Assembly: GCA_015233565.1 (NCBI GenBank) | Contig: JADFXM010000001.1 | Span: forward strand, 310,001-374,000 | DNA from: Candidatus Rifleibacteriota bacterium | Lineage (GTDB): Bacteria; Muiribacteriota; Ozemobacteria; Ozemobacterales; Ozemobacteraceae | Direction: 5' to 3' | DNA length: 64,000 nt | Part shown: positions 1 to 8,956 of the stretch, one piece after another | Position numbering within the stretch: position 1 is the first letter of the stretch | Layout: each line of letters starts with the position of its first letter | The notes under the pieces: generated by a model | What the model saw: only the letters and a program-made list of their open reading frames with translations | Database searches by the model: none | What the model was told of the DNA's origin: nothing | Translations under genes and position numbers: made by a program

Positions 1-385
1 TAAATCTTTTCCAAAGGTCAGATAAAGAAAGCATGTTCAAAATTCCTACTTATCGAAGTATAAATTTTACTTGGAAACGTAATTTTCGTTGCTATTTTGG
101 GGCATCGTTATTTTTACACAGCAAATTCGCTGAAATAATTTTGGGAAAGAAAGCAGAAGAGGCAATCTTAGTGAAAAAAGAAAGAGTTTATGCTCTTCTC
201 TCTGGAATCTATGTTTTAAAGCAGGTTTCAAAGAAATCGGATCAGCTACTTTCACACAGTGTTTTATTTTTTTCGATGGATTGTGAGGCACAATGTTCAA
301 TTTTCACCTCTCGCTATGTGATTTCTTTTTATAATTGGTATTACTATTTATTCCCGAGTGTCAAGTTGTTATTAAAAAACAAAAA
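1..385. other. AT-rich stretch without a supported gene
   Basis: Open frames exist on both strands here, but neither has a convincing ribosome binding site, a recognisable domain or normal protein composition. The plus-strand frame runs into the terminator of the neighbouring minus-strand gene. I treat the stretch as intergenic or as the edge of a gene outside the window. Confidence 0.5.
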
Positions 386-420
386 ACCCGGAAAATAAGC
401 TCTTTTGCTTTTTTCCGGGT
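375..420 (-). terminator. Rho-independent terminator of the transglutaminase-elicitor operon
   Basis: Read on the minus strand, a perfect 10-base stem (386-395 with 411-420, ACCCGGAAAA and its complement) closes a 15-base loop and is followed by a run rich in T (375-385). It lies about 30 bases past the stop codon of the minus-strand gene that ends at 453. Confidence 0.85.
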
Positions 421-452
421 CTGGTATCGAATTTAATTATTGGGATAATACC

Positions 453-1460
453 TCAAAACAGCTCTGCGGGATCTAATCCTGATTCTCTAAGCAGGTTTTC
501 CGGGTTAGAAGTGTTGCCATAACTTACAGTAGATGGCCCCAGAGTGATCTCGTGGACCAATTTTGGTGATAAAAAGGGATTTTCGTCAACTTTTCCGGGG
601 GGGTTAGGAGCATCAGCGGTTGGAATCCAGACAAAGTCGGGATGATTGGTTTTAGATTCGCCGGTCCATTCTCCGCCTGTTACGTTATTATCATCATCTA
701 TGAAGAGATTGTAGTAATAAGTAATTGTGAACCATTTTGTTCCGATGAAATCGCATCTTACTCCATCATCAGCATAATAGCAGGTTGTGGTTACCTTCAG
801 TTTTCTTCCGTTGAAAAAAGCCGGTCTCCAGGACGATTCAAATTTGAACAGGGGGTAGTTCCATACTTGGCGGTCATAGGATACATCGCAAATCATGGCG
901 CCCTTTTTCTCTCCAATGTATTCCAGGAGGAGTTTGTGAAATTGGTCAGGATAAATATCGTTTGGATCGTCTTGGGGGCGTCCCCAGTTTCTTCTTCCGA
1001 AGAATGTACAATAAGTGTTCATATACATTTCGGCTAACAACGCCTTTTGATCAGAGGTGTCAAAAGTAATTCCATTTCTGGTTTTGGGTTCTTTGGGCTC
1101 CGGTTCCATTAATGAGGATGCAGACCAGCCATTGCAGTGGCCCTCCCAGCCTTCAGCTTTTGGGTTGTAGTGGCAATTATTGGGGTTGGATTCCCATGCC
1201 CAGGCGCCCGGGTTTACACCTGTGCGAGATTGAACATACTTATCATATTTTTCAAGTGGTGATGGTGAATGGTTGGCCCAGCCTTTTACCATATATCCGT
1301 TTTTTCGAGCCCACCAGTCGCCGGACCAGGGGGCTGGAGTAATTTCACCTTTTGCTCCACCGCCTCCTTCTCCGAAAAGAGTGCCGAAGAAGTCCGCTGA
1401 AGCAGGAGTTGTCAAAAACAAGAAGCCGACTGAAAAGATTGTGAAAATTAGCTTTCTCAT
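453..1460 (-). CDS. Secreted transglutaminase-elicitor-like protein
   Basis: 335-residue secreted protein with a signal peptide (residues 1 to about 22, ending in ASA). The core resembles the transglutaminase elicitor family (PF16683), known from oomycete GP42-type elicitors and some bacteria. GHCNGWSASSL contains the probable nucleophile Cys109, followed about 65 residues later by a QFHKLLLEYIG block (His175) and a CDVSYDRQVWNYP block that could supply the Asp. Family members are calcium-dependent acyltransferases that crosslink Gln and Lys; activity here is inferred from the motifs only. The ATG overlaps the stop of the upstream gene by one base (TAATG), with GGAGGT nine bases upstream, so the two genes are translationally coupled. 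Confidence 0.7.
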   Translation of the reverse strand: MRKLIFTIFSVGFLFLTTPASADFFGTLFGEGGGGAKGEITPAPWSGDWWARKNGYMVKGWANHSPSPLEKYDKYVQSRTGVNPGAWAWESNPNNCHYNPKAEGWEGHCNGWSASSLMEPEPKEPKTRNGITFDTSDQKALLAEMYMNTYCTFFGRRNWGRPQDDPNDIYPDQFHKLLLEYIGEKKGAMICDVSYDRQVWNYPLFKFESSWRPAFFNGRKLKVTTTCYYADDGVRCDFIGTKWFTITYYYNLFIDDDNNVTGGEWTGESKTNHPDFVWIPTADAPNPPGKVDENPFLSPKLVHEITLGPSTVSYGNTSNPENLLRESGLDPAELF

Positions 1461-2422
1461 TATCGGTTACCTCCTCTATAATTTAGAGGCCTCGTAGTAT
1501 TAAGAGATTTTGAAATCAACTTCACTCTTTTTCCCCAGTTCTGGCATGTAATAGCCCATGGAGAGCCGCCTTGCCAAATTTGAACTAATGGTCCACCCGA
1601 GGCTCTGGAATCATTGATTTCCACTTGGTAAGCCTGTGTTCCATTTCTATAAACCAATAAAGCGTCAGCATACTGCTTTTCAGGCGCTTTTCCAGTTTGG
1701 TAGACAGCTTTTTTGAAACTGAATGGACCTACTTTCGAGGTTGACTTTAATTTTTTCGTTGAATTTTGACTTTGTGAATACGCTGAAGCACTATTAGAAT
1801 CTGCTTCCTGAACATTTTTAACAGTTAAAGGAAAGGTCGGAAGATCGTAAGGGATAATCGAATCTTCGCTTAACAATGGCTCGGCATTGAAAGGATCATA
1901 ATCTTTTTGTTTATTTTTAACGCTACCATCTTTACTAGGATAAATATCTATTACTCTTATTGGCCTGAGGTCTTTAACTGCCAAATAAACAACAGCCTGC
2001 ATTCTGAGAGAAGGGTCTTTTGGGTAGATATGTAACGCGTAACAATCTGTTCGCATCAAATTCTTAATGGATTTTACCTTGAAAATCCACTGAATAGGGG
2101 GAAGCCAAGGGGAATTATCAGCTTTCAAATCGCGGTAGGCAGCTTCTATGGTCCAGGTGTCGCCCACCTGCCATTTAGGAGTGAAACCAACTGGAGCGGG
2201 AACATTTCCCCCGTTGGCTGTTGGTTGGGGATTATCAGGTGGTTGGCCTGCGTCGCTCGACGGTTGACTTGTGTCACTCGGATGATCGGTGTCAGTTGTT
2301 GGTTGGGCAGTATCACCTGGGGGTTGATCTGTTTCGCCAGAGGAATCTTGAGCATAAGCAATTGTTGAGAAAAGAAGTGCTATTGCAACGCCAAGTAATA
2401 AAAATATTCTTTTATTCAACAT
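1460..2422 (-). CDS. Secreted protein with Pro/Asp/Thr-rich N-terminal linker
   Basis: About 320 residues, not recognised. The start is ATG at 2422 (MLNKRIFLLLG), chosen because AAGGAGGT lies nine bases upstream; an in-frame ATG at 2449 lacks such a site. A signal peptide ends near AYA. It is followed by about 40 residues of repeated SD/QP/TD units, a typical disordered linker, then a beta-rich domain beginning with WQVGDTW. It is the first gene of a two-gene operon and overlaps the transglutaminase-elicitor gene by one base, so it may be that enzyme's partner, substrate or inhibitor; this is inference from coupling only. Confidence 0.65.
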   Translation of the reverse strand: MLNKRIFLLLGVAIALLFSTIAYAQDSSGETDQPPGDTAQPTTDTDHPSDTSQPSSDAGQPPDNPQPTANGGNVPAPVGFTPKWQVGDTWTIEAAYRDLKADNSPWLPPIQWIFKVKSIKNLMRTDCYALHIYPKDPSLRMQAVVYLAVKDLRPIRVIDIYPSKDGSVKNKQKDYDPFNAEPLLSEDSIIPYDLPTFPLTVKNVQEADSNSASAYSQSQNSTKKLKSTSKVGPFSFKKAVYQTGKAPEKQYADALLVYRNGTQAYQVEINDSRASGGPLVQIWQGGSPWAITCQNWGKRVKLISKSLNTTRPLNYRGGNR

Positions 2423-2464
2423 TTTCTTCAGACCTCCTTGCTTTTCCAAAAAGCGTACAATTTA

Positions 2465-2493
2465 ATTCTATAAGTCAAACCTTAAAGCGTCAA
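2465..2493 (-). promoter_or_regulatory. Sigma-70 type promoter for the secreted two-gene operon
   Basis: On the minus strand TTGACG (2493-2488) and TAGAAT (2470-2465) are separated by exactly 17 bases. The -10 box lies about 43 bases upstream of the ATG at 2422. Confidence 0.6.
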
Positions 2494-2697
2494 GTTCTTA
2501 TTTGGTCAAAATTTCAAAAAAGGAACTTTTTCACTTTCTTCTCCCATTTTTCTCCGAAAAATTTTTGGAAGTTAGGTAGAATAAGGTTTGTAAAGTATCG
2601 ATTTTTCTCAAAAATTTTTTGATGGTTAAAGTTTTTCTGAAATATTTTCTAAAGCTTGCCGAAGTTACTAATTGATACCCAAAAATGGCGGTTTTTA

Positions 2698-3597
2698 ATG
2701 CTAAAAATTTTTCTTCCGAAATTAAAAAGCTTTAAAATTGTATTTCTATTGTTTTTTATGTTTGTTTCTTCAGGTTTTGTACTTCCTGCGATTACTCATT
2801 CTAGATTTCAGGGTTGGGGAATTCTTTTTTTAACAATATCGTTTTTGGGAATTTTAATTTTTTTTCTGCAGAAAGTAAGTTTTTCAAAAAAACCTAAGGA
2901 ATTTGAGATTCAAATTGTCCCCAAAAAATATCTCCCTTGGGGTAAAGAAACTCACACGCTGAATGATTTTTCCCATCTTGAATCAATTTATCCTCCTTCA
3001 AAAGTTGTTGAAAACAGTTTAGATGAAAATGCTACCTTTCGTGTTGATATTGGAATTAAATCCCGATTGGAAAAGGCCATTAGCAATTCCTTAACCAGAA
3101 TTATTCTTTTTCCTGAAAATGGGAAAAATGGAGAAACCGTTTTGGGAATCATTAAACTCGCCCAGGAACTTACCTTGGAAGGGTATAGAATTTGCGTGGT
3201 TGAAGCTGATTTTAGACAACCTTGCATGCACAGAACTTATTCTATTGAAAATTGCTATGGATTCTCAAACAATTTGATCAATCTTTCAAAGGATTTTAAA
3301 TCCCATAGAGTTGATGAAGGGGGAAGTAGTTACTTTTTTATCCCTTCCGGTCCAATTCCTCCTGTTCCTGAGACAATTTTGAGTTCTCATAAAACACAGG
3401 TTTTCTTTGACCGCTTAAAAAGGAATTATGAATTGGTGCTGGTAAAGATGCCACCCATGCAACAATTTCGCGACTTTTATTTAATGAATTCAGGTGCCAA
3501 AGGGTTGGTTATCCTTTCATCAAACTCCAAAGGGAGTGAAAGTATTAATTTAAGACCGGAAATTGCAGGAAAATTTTCTTTCATTATTTTTGAATAA
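2698..3597 (+). CDS. Degenerate BY-kinase-like (CpsD/Wzc-type) membrane protein
   Basis: About 299 residues: two N-terminal membrane segments in the first 60 residues, then a domain that aligns with bacterial tyrosine kinases of the CpsD/CapB/Wzc type. Still visible are the Walker A-prime-like VVEADFRQP, the following MHRTY, a late PSGPIPPVPETILSS block (family form: GxxPPNPxELLSS) and LVILSS. The Walker A region reads PENGKNGETV instead of GEGKST, and the Walker B Asp is replaced (LVLVKMPP instead of VIIDTPP). No Tyr-rich tail is present. It is therefore probably catalytically dead and could be a scaffold or polysaccharide co-polymerase relative. The start is the ATG at 2698; a TTG at 2656 is an alternative. 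Confidence 0.6.
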   Translation: MLKIFLPKLKSFKIVFLLFFMFVSSGFVLPAITHSRFQGWGILFLTISFLGILIFFLQKVSFSKKPKEFEIQIVPKKYLPWGKETHTLNDFSHLESIYPPSKVVENSLDENATFRVDIGIKSRLEKAISNSLTRIILFPENGKNGETVLGIIKLAQELTLEGYRICVVEADFRQPCMHRTYSIENCYGFSNNLINLSKDFKSHRVDEGGSSYFFIPSGPIPPVPETILSSHKTQVFFDRLKRNYELVLVKMPPMQQFRDFYLMNSGAKGLVILSSNSKGSESINLRPEIAGKFSFIIFE

Positions 3598-3777
3598 GAA
3601 TATTTTTAAAAATCAGGCTTGTGTTTTGAATTAATTTTTCAAGAACCACTACCAGCAAAGTTGCATTTCCAAAAGTATTTTCCATTTTTGAAATGTTTAA
3701 TTGGTATTAAATAAATTTTTTTCTTCTATTTTCTTTTATTTTAAATTAGAATTGTCCATTGAGTGACTTGAAAAATT

Positions 3778-4302
3778 ATGGAAATTCAACAATTGCTAAA
3801 AATTCTCGCTTCACTTGGTTCCGGTGTAGCGATGATTACGGATATGAGAACCGGAATGATTTATAATTGGCTTACTTTTCCGATGATGTTCCTTGGGTGG
3901 ATTATCAATTTTTCTTTTTGGGGCCTTGAAGGCTTTTTATATAGCTTTGGAGCTACTATGGTTGGAATTGTTATTTATCTTCCTTTTGCCAGACTTGGTG
4001 CCATCGGAATGGGTGATGTCAAATTATTGGGAGGAATTGGGTCCTTACTTGGAACTCGTATGGTTATTTCTGTTTTTCTTTTCACCTCGCTTATCGGAAT
4101 TATACATGCCGTAATAATTCAATATATGAATTACGGAAGAAACTGGTGGGGAATGCTCCTTACCAGTTATATTACCGGTGCATTCAAAAATAAAACCATT
4201 CATGATGATTCTGAGAACGTTCGGTTTAAATTTTATTTGGGAATAGACATTTTTTTTGGTACGCTTGCTGCTGTTTTTTTCGAAATACCTATTCGGCTTT
4301 GA
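3778..4302 (+). CDS. tadV: Prepilin peptidase, TadV/CpaA type
   Basis: 174-residue polytopic A24-family aspartic protease that cleaves Flp-type prepilins in the inner membrane. The two catalytic aspartates are visible: Asp22 in TDMRTGMIYN and Asp80 in the GMGDVKLLGG (GxGD) motif. The length fits the short TadV/CpaA form, which lacks the N-terminal methylase domain of PilD. It is the first gene of the tad locus; the TadE-like genes follow in the same direction. Confidence 0.88.
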   Translation: MEIQQLLKILASLGSGVAMITDMRTGMIYNWLTFPMMFLGWIINFSFWGLEGFLYSFGATMVGIVIYLPFARLGAIGMGDVKLLGGIGSLLGTRMVISVFLFTSLIGIIHAVIIQYMNYGRNWWGMLLTSYITGAFKNKTIHDDSENVRFKFYLGIDIFFGTLAAVFFEIPIRL

Positions 4303-4377
4303 TAAAAAGTGAATATTGAATATATTTAAATAAGGGGAAAAAGTTTTTTGGGCTACCTTAAAGAGGAGGTTATTATA

Positions 4378-4875
4378 GTGAAAGGTTTCCGACAATTTAA
4401 GGAAGGGCAATTTATAGTTGAGTTTGCTCTGGTATTGCCTTTTTTCCTATTGATCGTCGTAGGTGGGATGGTTGATTTTGGGTTTACCTTTAACAACCTT
4501 CTCAGTCTTCAGGAAGTGGCAAACAAAGCTTCCCAATATGGAGCGAAGCTTGCAGCACTACCTGGTTATCAGCAATTACCTTTTACGAATGCTGTTGACG
4601 CTTCTGCTTCGGCACTGATTGCGAGTTATTGTGTGAAAATAATACCTAGTAACTGGTCAGCTTCTTCATTCCGGCCTACGGTAAGAATTCAGGATGTCCA
4701 AAATGGAGTTTCTGGGAACTACAGAATTGTTGTTGTCTCTGCGGAATTTGATTCTCCTGTTTATACTGCATTTTGGGCCACTTTGGTTAAAGGAATTAAC
4801 GGAAGCGACAAAAATGCCCTTACAATTTATGCTTGGGCTTCCTATCAAATCCCAAGGTCAGGGTTTTTCCAATGA
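4378..4875 (+). CDS. tadE: TadE-like pseudopilin
   Basis: About 165 residues. The N terminus EGQFIVEFALVLPFFLLIVV is the TadE signature: a Gly/Gln-Glu-type cleavage region followed by one hydrophobic helix, then a periplasmic domain. In the Tad system TadE/F are pseudopilins processed by TadV. The start is GTG at 4378, because AGAGGAGG lies about nine bases upstream; an in-frame upstream TTG lacks a site. The stop is 12 bases from the next start, so the two TadE-like genes form one operon. Confidence 0.82.
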   Translation: MKGFRQFKEGQFIVEFALVLPFFLLIVVGGMVDFGFTFNNLLSLQEVANKASQYGAKLAALPGYQQLPFTNAVDASASALIASYCVKIIPSNWSASSFRPTVRIQDVQNGVSGNYRIVVVSAEFDSPVYTAFWATLVKGINGSDKNALTIYAWASYQIPRSGFFQ

Positions 4876-4887
4876 GAGGAGGAAAAA

Positions 4888-5400
4888 GTGAATAGAAAAA
4901 ATAGCGAAAATCAGTCGCGAAAAAAAGGTCAGGGACTGGTTGAGTTTGCTTTTGTTTTTCCTATTTTCATACTGATTCTAATGGCAATTTTTGACTTTGG
5001 GAGGGCATTCCACATTTACTCTTCCCTTGAAAATATGGTTCATTCAGCCGCTAGAGTAGCAGTTATCAGAACAGATCCCTATAATTATGCAGGTCAATAT
5101 ACTTCAACTACTCACTCGAGCTTGAGTGCAGTTCAAGATACTTTTATGTTTTATAAATCTCCTTTAATGACATCGCTTTCTACCACAACAATGAATACTT
5201 ATGTTCAGTATAATGGAGTTGGAACTACAGACACTGCAGTTTCAATCGTAGCTTCTTATCCAGTCGATCTATGGTTTCCAGTATTCAATGCTCTTTTATT
5301 TCAAAAGGATGCTACAGGAGTACACAAAAGCAGTGTGGTTGCTTCTCAGACTACGGGAACACTTGTTATTTACGCAGTTGCCACGGAAGACAAAGAATAA
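4888..5400 (+). CDS. Second TadE/TadF-like pseudopilin
   Basis: 170-residue protein with a basic N terminus followed by GQGLVEFAFVFPIFILILM, again the TadE-like motif, and then DFGRAF and a secreted domain. It starts at GTG 4888 after GAGAGGAGG. It is probably a paralogue of the preceding gene and the second minor pseudopilin (TadE/TadF pair) of the pilus. A 714-base gap separates it from cpaB. Confidence 0.8.
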   Translation: MNRKNSENQSRKKGQGLVEFAFVFPIFILILMAIFDFGRAFHIYSSLENMVHSAARVAVIRTDPYNYAGQYTSTTHSSLSAVQDTFMFYKSPLMTSLSTTTMNTYVQYNGVGTTDTAVSIVASYPVDLWFPVFNALLFQKDATGVHKSSVVASQTTGTLVIYAVATEDKE

Positions 5401-6049
5401 TTTGGAATTTTCTTTTTTTTTTGAATAATAATTCGAAATAGTCTAAATGGCAAAGGTTTGCGAGTAGCATATTGCCCTGAACCAGGGTTAATTTATAAAT
5501 TTCTTGTCGAGAGAGTTCTTCAGAGGAGTCAATGATCAGAATCGCTTCTTCAAGCGGAAGGCGAGCGCTTTGGCAAAAACGTATCGCGATGGCGCTTGAA
5601 TTCAGAAAATAAAGATGTTATGTTATTCATTTGTTTTCTATTCACTTTTTTATTGCATCAATTTCCATTTCCAAAAACTGTGCTATTTTCTTGTTTTTAT
5701 TTTACAAGGCTAATGGTTTAGCTTTGAAAAAGAATTATTTTTGTGAGGCATAATATCCTAATAAAAGCTGCCAGCGAAAAAGGGTAAAAATACTTGACTT
5801 CTAAAACTGCATTAACACAAGCACAGAAAATTTGGAAAAAATATTGTTTTGCGAAATTTTTTTTGAATTGTATGGTTAATTGCCAATGTCAATATGAATT
5901 TACTCTTTGTTGCTGAAAGCTGTTCCGCAGATTGACTCGCGTTAAGTTTTGGATTAGATTTGGGTCTAGTGTTTTTGCTGGTCATTAAATTGTTTTAAAA
6001 AAAAATTAATTTTTTTTTAGCTTTAGGTCGATAATGGGCAAGTCTGCCA
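5401..6049. other. Long spacer inside the tad locus
   Basis: About 650 bases with no gene of more than 32 codons that I can support. One 26-codon frame (5532-5612) has AGAGGAG just upstream and a Lys/Arg-rich product; it could be a leader peptide or chance. The Flp pilin expected in a tad locus is not here in any frame I read. A poly-T tract follows the preceding stop at 5410-5420 without a strong stem. Confidence 0.5.
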
Positions 6050-6078
6050 TTGTCTTTGGTGAAGGGGTATGATATAGT
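6050..6078 (+). promoter_or_regulatory. Sigma-70 type promoter of the cpaB-tadC operon
   Basis: TTGTCT (6050-6055) and TATAGT (6073-6078) are spaced by exactly 17 bases. The expected transcript start near 6085 lies 30 bases before the GTG of cpaB, so the main pilus operon has its own promoter. Confidence 0.6.
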
Positions 6079-6114
6079 TCAACCTCAAACTTCCTAGCAG
6101 GAGGGCTCAGGCTT

Positions 6115-7203
6115 GTGAATAGAAGGGCCATAACAATAGCTTTAATCGTGAGTTTGGTTATTTCACTTGTAGTTTGGAAGAAAATAAAAGCACCACCACC
6201 ACCGGTGGCTCAGGTTCCTGTCGTCATGGCGGAACCACCTAAACCGGCGGTGAAAGTCGTTGCCGCTAGGAAACGGATTCCAGCTAGAACAAGATTAGAA
6301 ACTGCCCATTTAGACGAATATATGGAGCTCAGGGAGATAGTTGCCAGCGAACCCCCTTTGGGAGCGTTTTTAAATGTTGCATCTCTTGCAAATCGCTTTA
6401 CAAATAGTGGAATGTTCCCTGGTGATATTGTTGTTGAAGATCGTTTGATGGGTTCTTCAGCTGTTCCTGCACTTTCTTTTGCTATAAGATCCGGTTATAG
6501 AGCATATACTTTTGCGGTTTCTGCAGTAACTGGCGTGGCTGGATTCATCCAACAGGGAGATTGCGTTGATGTAATAGCCAAACTGCAACTTCCTACCAGT
6601 GAAATGATTAGTAAAATTGTTCTGGAAAATATTAAAATTCTCGCAATCGGAAAGACTTATGAGTTTGATTCTGTTGTTCCCACCTCAACTCCTGCGATTG
6701 CTGCCGGAAAAGTTGACCTTGTTACAGTTGAAGTTACTCCTGAACAACTTGAACGTCTGAATCTCCTCGAAACTTCAGGATACGATTTTAAGTTGATTTT
6801 GAAGAACCTGGATGATAAGAACCTGGTTACGACAAAGGGAGCTACCCCCAAGATGCTTTTGACAAGCCTTGGACTGGCTGAAGAGGATAAACCCAAAGCT
6901 CCAACTGTTGTTCCTAGCTCAACCGCTGAAATTTCCCCTTTTCAACCACCTCCACCACCCACTCCAACTCCAACTCCTCAGAAGGTTGAAAAAGTAGCTG
7001 ATGAAACATCAGTTAGTGACCAAGTTGAAGAAGAAACTCCAACTGTAGAAGTTTATAATGGCCCAAAAAAAACAGATATGGAAAAGGATAATACTCTAAA
7101 ATTCCTAAATCAAAAAAAGAATCCTTCCAAGTCTCATTCCAAGCCTGCTCTCCAAACTCATGAAACCGAAACTTCCCAACTCACTCAACAGAAGGGTGAG
7201 TAA
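6115..7203 (+). CDS. cpaB: Tad pilus assembly protein CpaB/RcpC
   Basis: 362 residues with one N-terminal membrane anchor (about residues 5-21), a proline stretch, then a SAF-like domain (KVVAARKRIPARTRL) and the CpaB core (DCVDVIAKLQLP). CpaB/RcpC is a periplasmic partner of the secretin in Flp pilus assembly. The C-terminal third is low complexity, rich in Pro, Thr, Lys and Gln, and longer than usual. Start GTG at 6115 with AGGAGGG upstream. First gene of the tight cpaB-cpaC-tadZ-tadA-tadB-tadC run. Confidence 0.85.
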   Translation: MNRRAITIALIVSLVISLVVWKKIKAPPPPVAQVPVVMAEPPKPAVKVVAARKRIPARTRLETAHLDEYMELREIVASEPPLGAFLNVASLANRFTNSGMFPGDIVVEDRLMGSSAVPALSFAIRSGYRAYTFAVSAVTGVAGFIQQGDCVDVIAKLQLPTSEMISKIVLENIKILAIGKTYEFDSVVPTSTPAIAAGKVDLVTVEVTPEQLERLNLLETSGYDFKLILKNLDDKNLVTTKGATPKMLLTSLGLAEEDKPKAPTVVPSSTAEISPFQPPPPPTPTPTPQKVEKVADETSVSDQVEEETPTVEVYNGPKKTDMEKDNTLKFLNQKKNPSKSHSKPALQTHETETSQLTQQKGE

Positions 7204-7224
7204 AAATTTAGTGAGGATTGCCAA

Positions 7225-8916
7225 ATGAAAAAGCTAATATTCTTTCGAATTTCCTTTACTCATATCATGTTTATGCTTTCTGTAATACTTTTGATCATTG
7301 GTTTTGCATCCTCAAAGGTTTTTGCAGAGAAGCTGGTTGTCCCCATTTCCAAGTCGATAACTGTAAAGGCGCCAGGTGTTAAAAAAGTAATGGCTATTAA
7401 ACCTGATGTTGTTCAGGTTATGAACGTTACCGATGACGAAATTCTCCTTTCAGGAATTGGAAATCCAGATACAACACAGCTAATTATTTGGGATAAAAAT
7501 GGACGTCATTTTTATGACGTTGAAACCTTTAGAGAAACAGAATTAATTCTCCAGAAGTTTCAATCTCTTTTCACTTATCCCAATGTTTCAGTTGAATTAT
7601 TTCCCGATGTTGCCTTTATTAAAGGCCGAGTTGAAAGTGAAGAAGTTTCACAGGAAGCTGAAAAAACTTTGCAGGCCCTTATTAAAGATCGACCTATCAA
7701 AAACCTTTTGACCATTGGAACAGAAAACCCAGAGGCTTCAAAGACCAGAAGTGAAATTGTCAGAAAAATCGAAGAAGCTCTTAAGCTTCCTAATGTGAGA
7801 GTTTCCGTAATTAAGAGAGAGGGCATAGCCAGCGGGGCAATCACAGGTGATAAAGATTACCAGGTTCTATTAGAGGGAACGGTAAAAGACCAGAACGATT
7901 TCATTCGCATGCAAAGAATAATGGAGCCACTTGCTGGTGATTTTATAAATTTAGTGAGCATGGAAAAACCAATTCAGGTTGTTTTTCAAGCATATATACT
8001 TCAAGTTGATCGAACAAAAACAAAGGATTTGAATATTACCTGGGGGGGGACCAACAGTGTTGGTGGTAGTCTATCTCAAGGCACGCTTAATTTCTTTGAA
8101 AATCCGATGAGTGCCTTTAGAGGTGACAGTGGGCCAACTCTGGCTGCTCCCATCGATTCCTGGCCAAATCCATTCAAGGTTGGAAATGTTAACCGTTTTG
8201 ATCTTATTGCTGCTCGTGTAAATGCCTGGGAATCAGACAACAAAGCAAAGGTTCTGGCAAACCCTAAATTGCTTGTTTATGCAAAAACTTCTCTTGATAG
8301 AGGGTCAAATTATGAAACTCTCAGTTCTGCTGGCGCTAGCGCTGGTGGAGGCGGCCCTGCAGTTACCGGAAGTGATTTGGCTAAAGTGAGTGTCAAGAAT
8401 ACGAGTTATCTGGTTCAACCTAATCCCGGTGGTGTGGCTACTCCGATCCCGGTTGATGCAAATACTGAGCTCTCTATAAGTGATTTGTATGTGTTGAACG
8501 AAGAGCTGAAATTTAAAGTCAGGGCTTTGCAATCCGATGCTACGATAGCTGCTGGAGCTACTACTCCTAATGTTTTTACTCGGGAAGTTTCAACTAACAT
8601 AAGAATGAAAAATTCTGATACCGTAGTCCTAGGTGGGTTGATCCGAAGCAATGAAACAGTAAGTGGGGGTGGAATTCCGGGTCTTACAAGGATTCCATGG
8701 ATCGGTCGCTTGTTTCAAACGAAATCTTCTTCCAAAATTGATAACGAACTTGTAATTCTTTTGACCCCGCAAATTTTGCAAGATGAACCAAATCTTGTCA
8801 AAAATAAGAAATTCGAAGTTGTTCCGGTACCACGAAGAAGTGAGCGCCTGGAAGAGCTTCATGGTTTATTTGAGAAAATTCAAAGAAGTCATTTCCCAGA
8901 AGCAGAAGGAAAATGA
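7225..8916 (+). CDS. cpaC: Tad secretin CpaC/RcpA
   Basis: 563-residue outer-membrane secretin that forms the pore for the Flp pilus. It shows a signal peptide (to about residue 34), an N-terminal pilus/secretin domain (VVPISKSITVKAPGVKKVMAIKPDVV), BON-like repeats and the C-terminal secretin beta domain with VVLGGLIRSNE, GIPGLTRIPWIGRLF and the ending ELVILLTPQIL. It lies 21 bases after cpaB and is co-directional with all downstream tad genes. Confidence 0.9.
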   Translation: MKKLIFFRISFTHIMFMLSVILLIIGFASSKVFAEKLVVPISKSITVKAPGVKKVMAIKPDVVQVMNVTDDEILLSGIGNPDTTQLIIWDKNGRHFYDVETFRETELILQKFQSLFTYPNVSVELFPDVAFIKGRVESEEVSQEAEKTLQALIKDRPIKNLLTIGTENPEASKTRSEIVRKIEEALKLPNVRVSVIKREGIASGAITGDKDYQVLLEGTVKDQNDFIRMQRIMEPLAGDFINLVSMEKPIQVVFQAYILQVDRTKTKDLNITWGGTNSVGGSLSQGTLNFFENPMSAFRGDSGPTLAAPIDSWPNPFKVGNVNRFDLIAARVNAWESDNKAKVLANPKLLVYAKTSLDRGSNYETLSSAGASAGGGGPAVTGSDLAKVSVKNTSYLVQPNPGGVATPIPVDANTELSISDLYVLNEELKFKVRALQSDATIAAGATTPNVFTREVSTNIRMKNSDTVVLGGLIRSNETVSGGGIPGLTRIPWIGRLFQTKSSSKIDNELVILLTPQILQDEPNLVKNKKFEVVPVPRRSERLEELHGLFEKIQRSHFPEAEGK

Positions 8917-8956
8917 TACAATAGGGGAAGTAAATTTTCCTTGCTGAGGAATTAAA

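Noticed and set aside
33-398. 121-codon frame at the start of the window
   Set aside because: No ribosome site, unusual composition, and it runs into the terminator of the opposite-strand gene.
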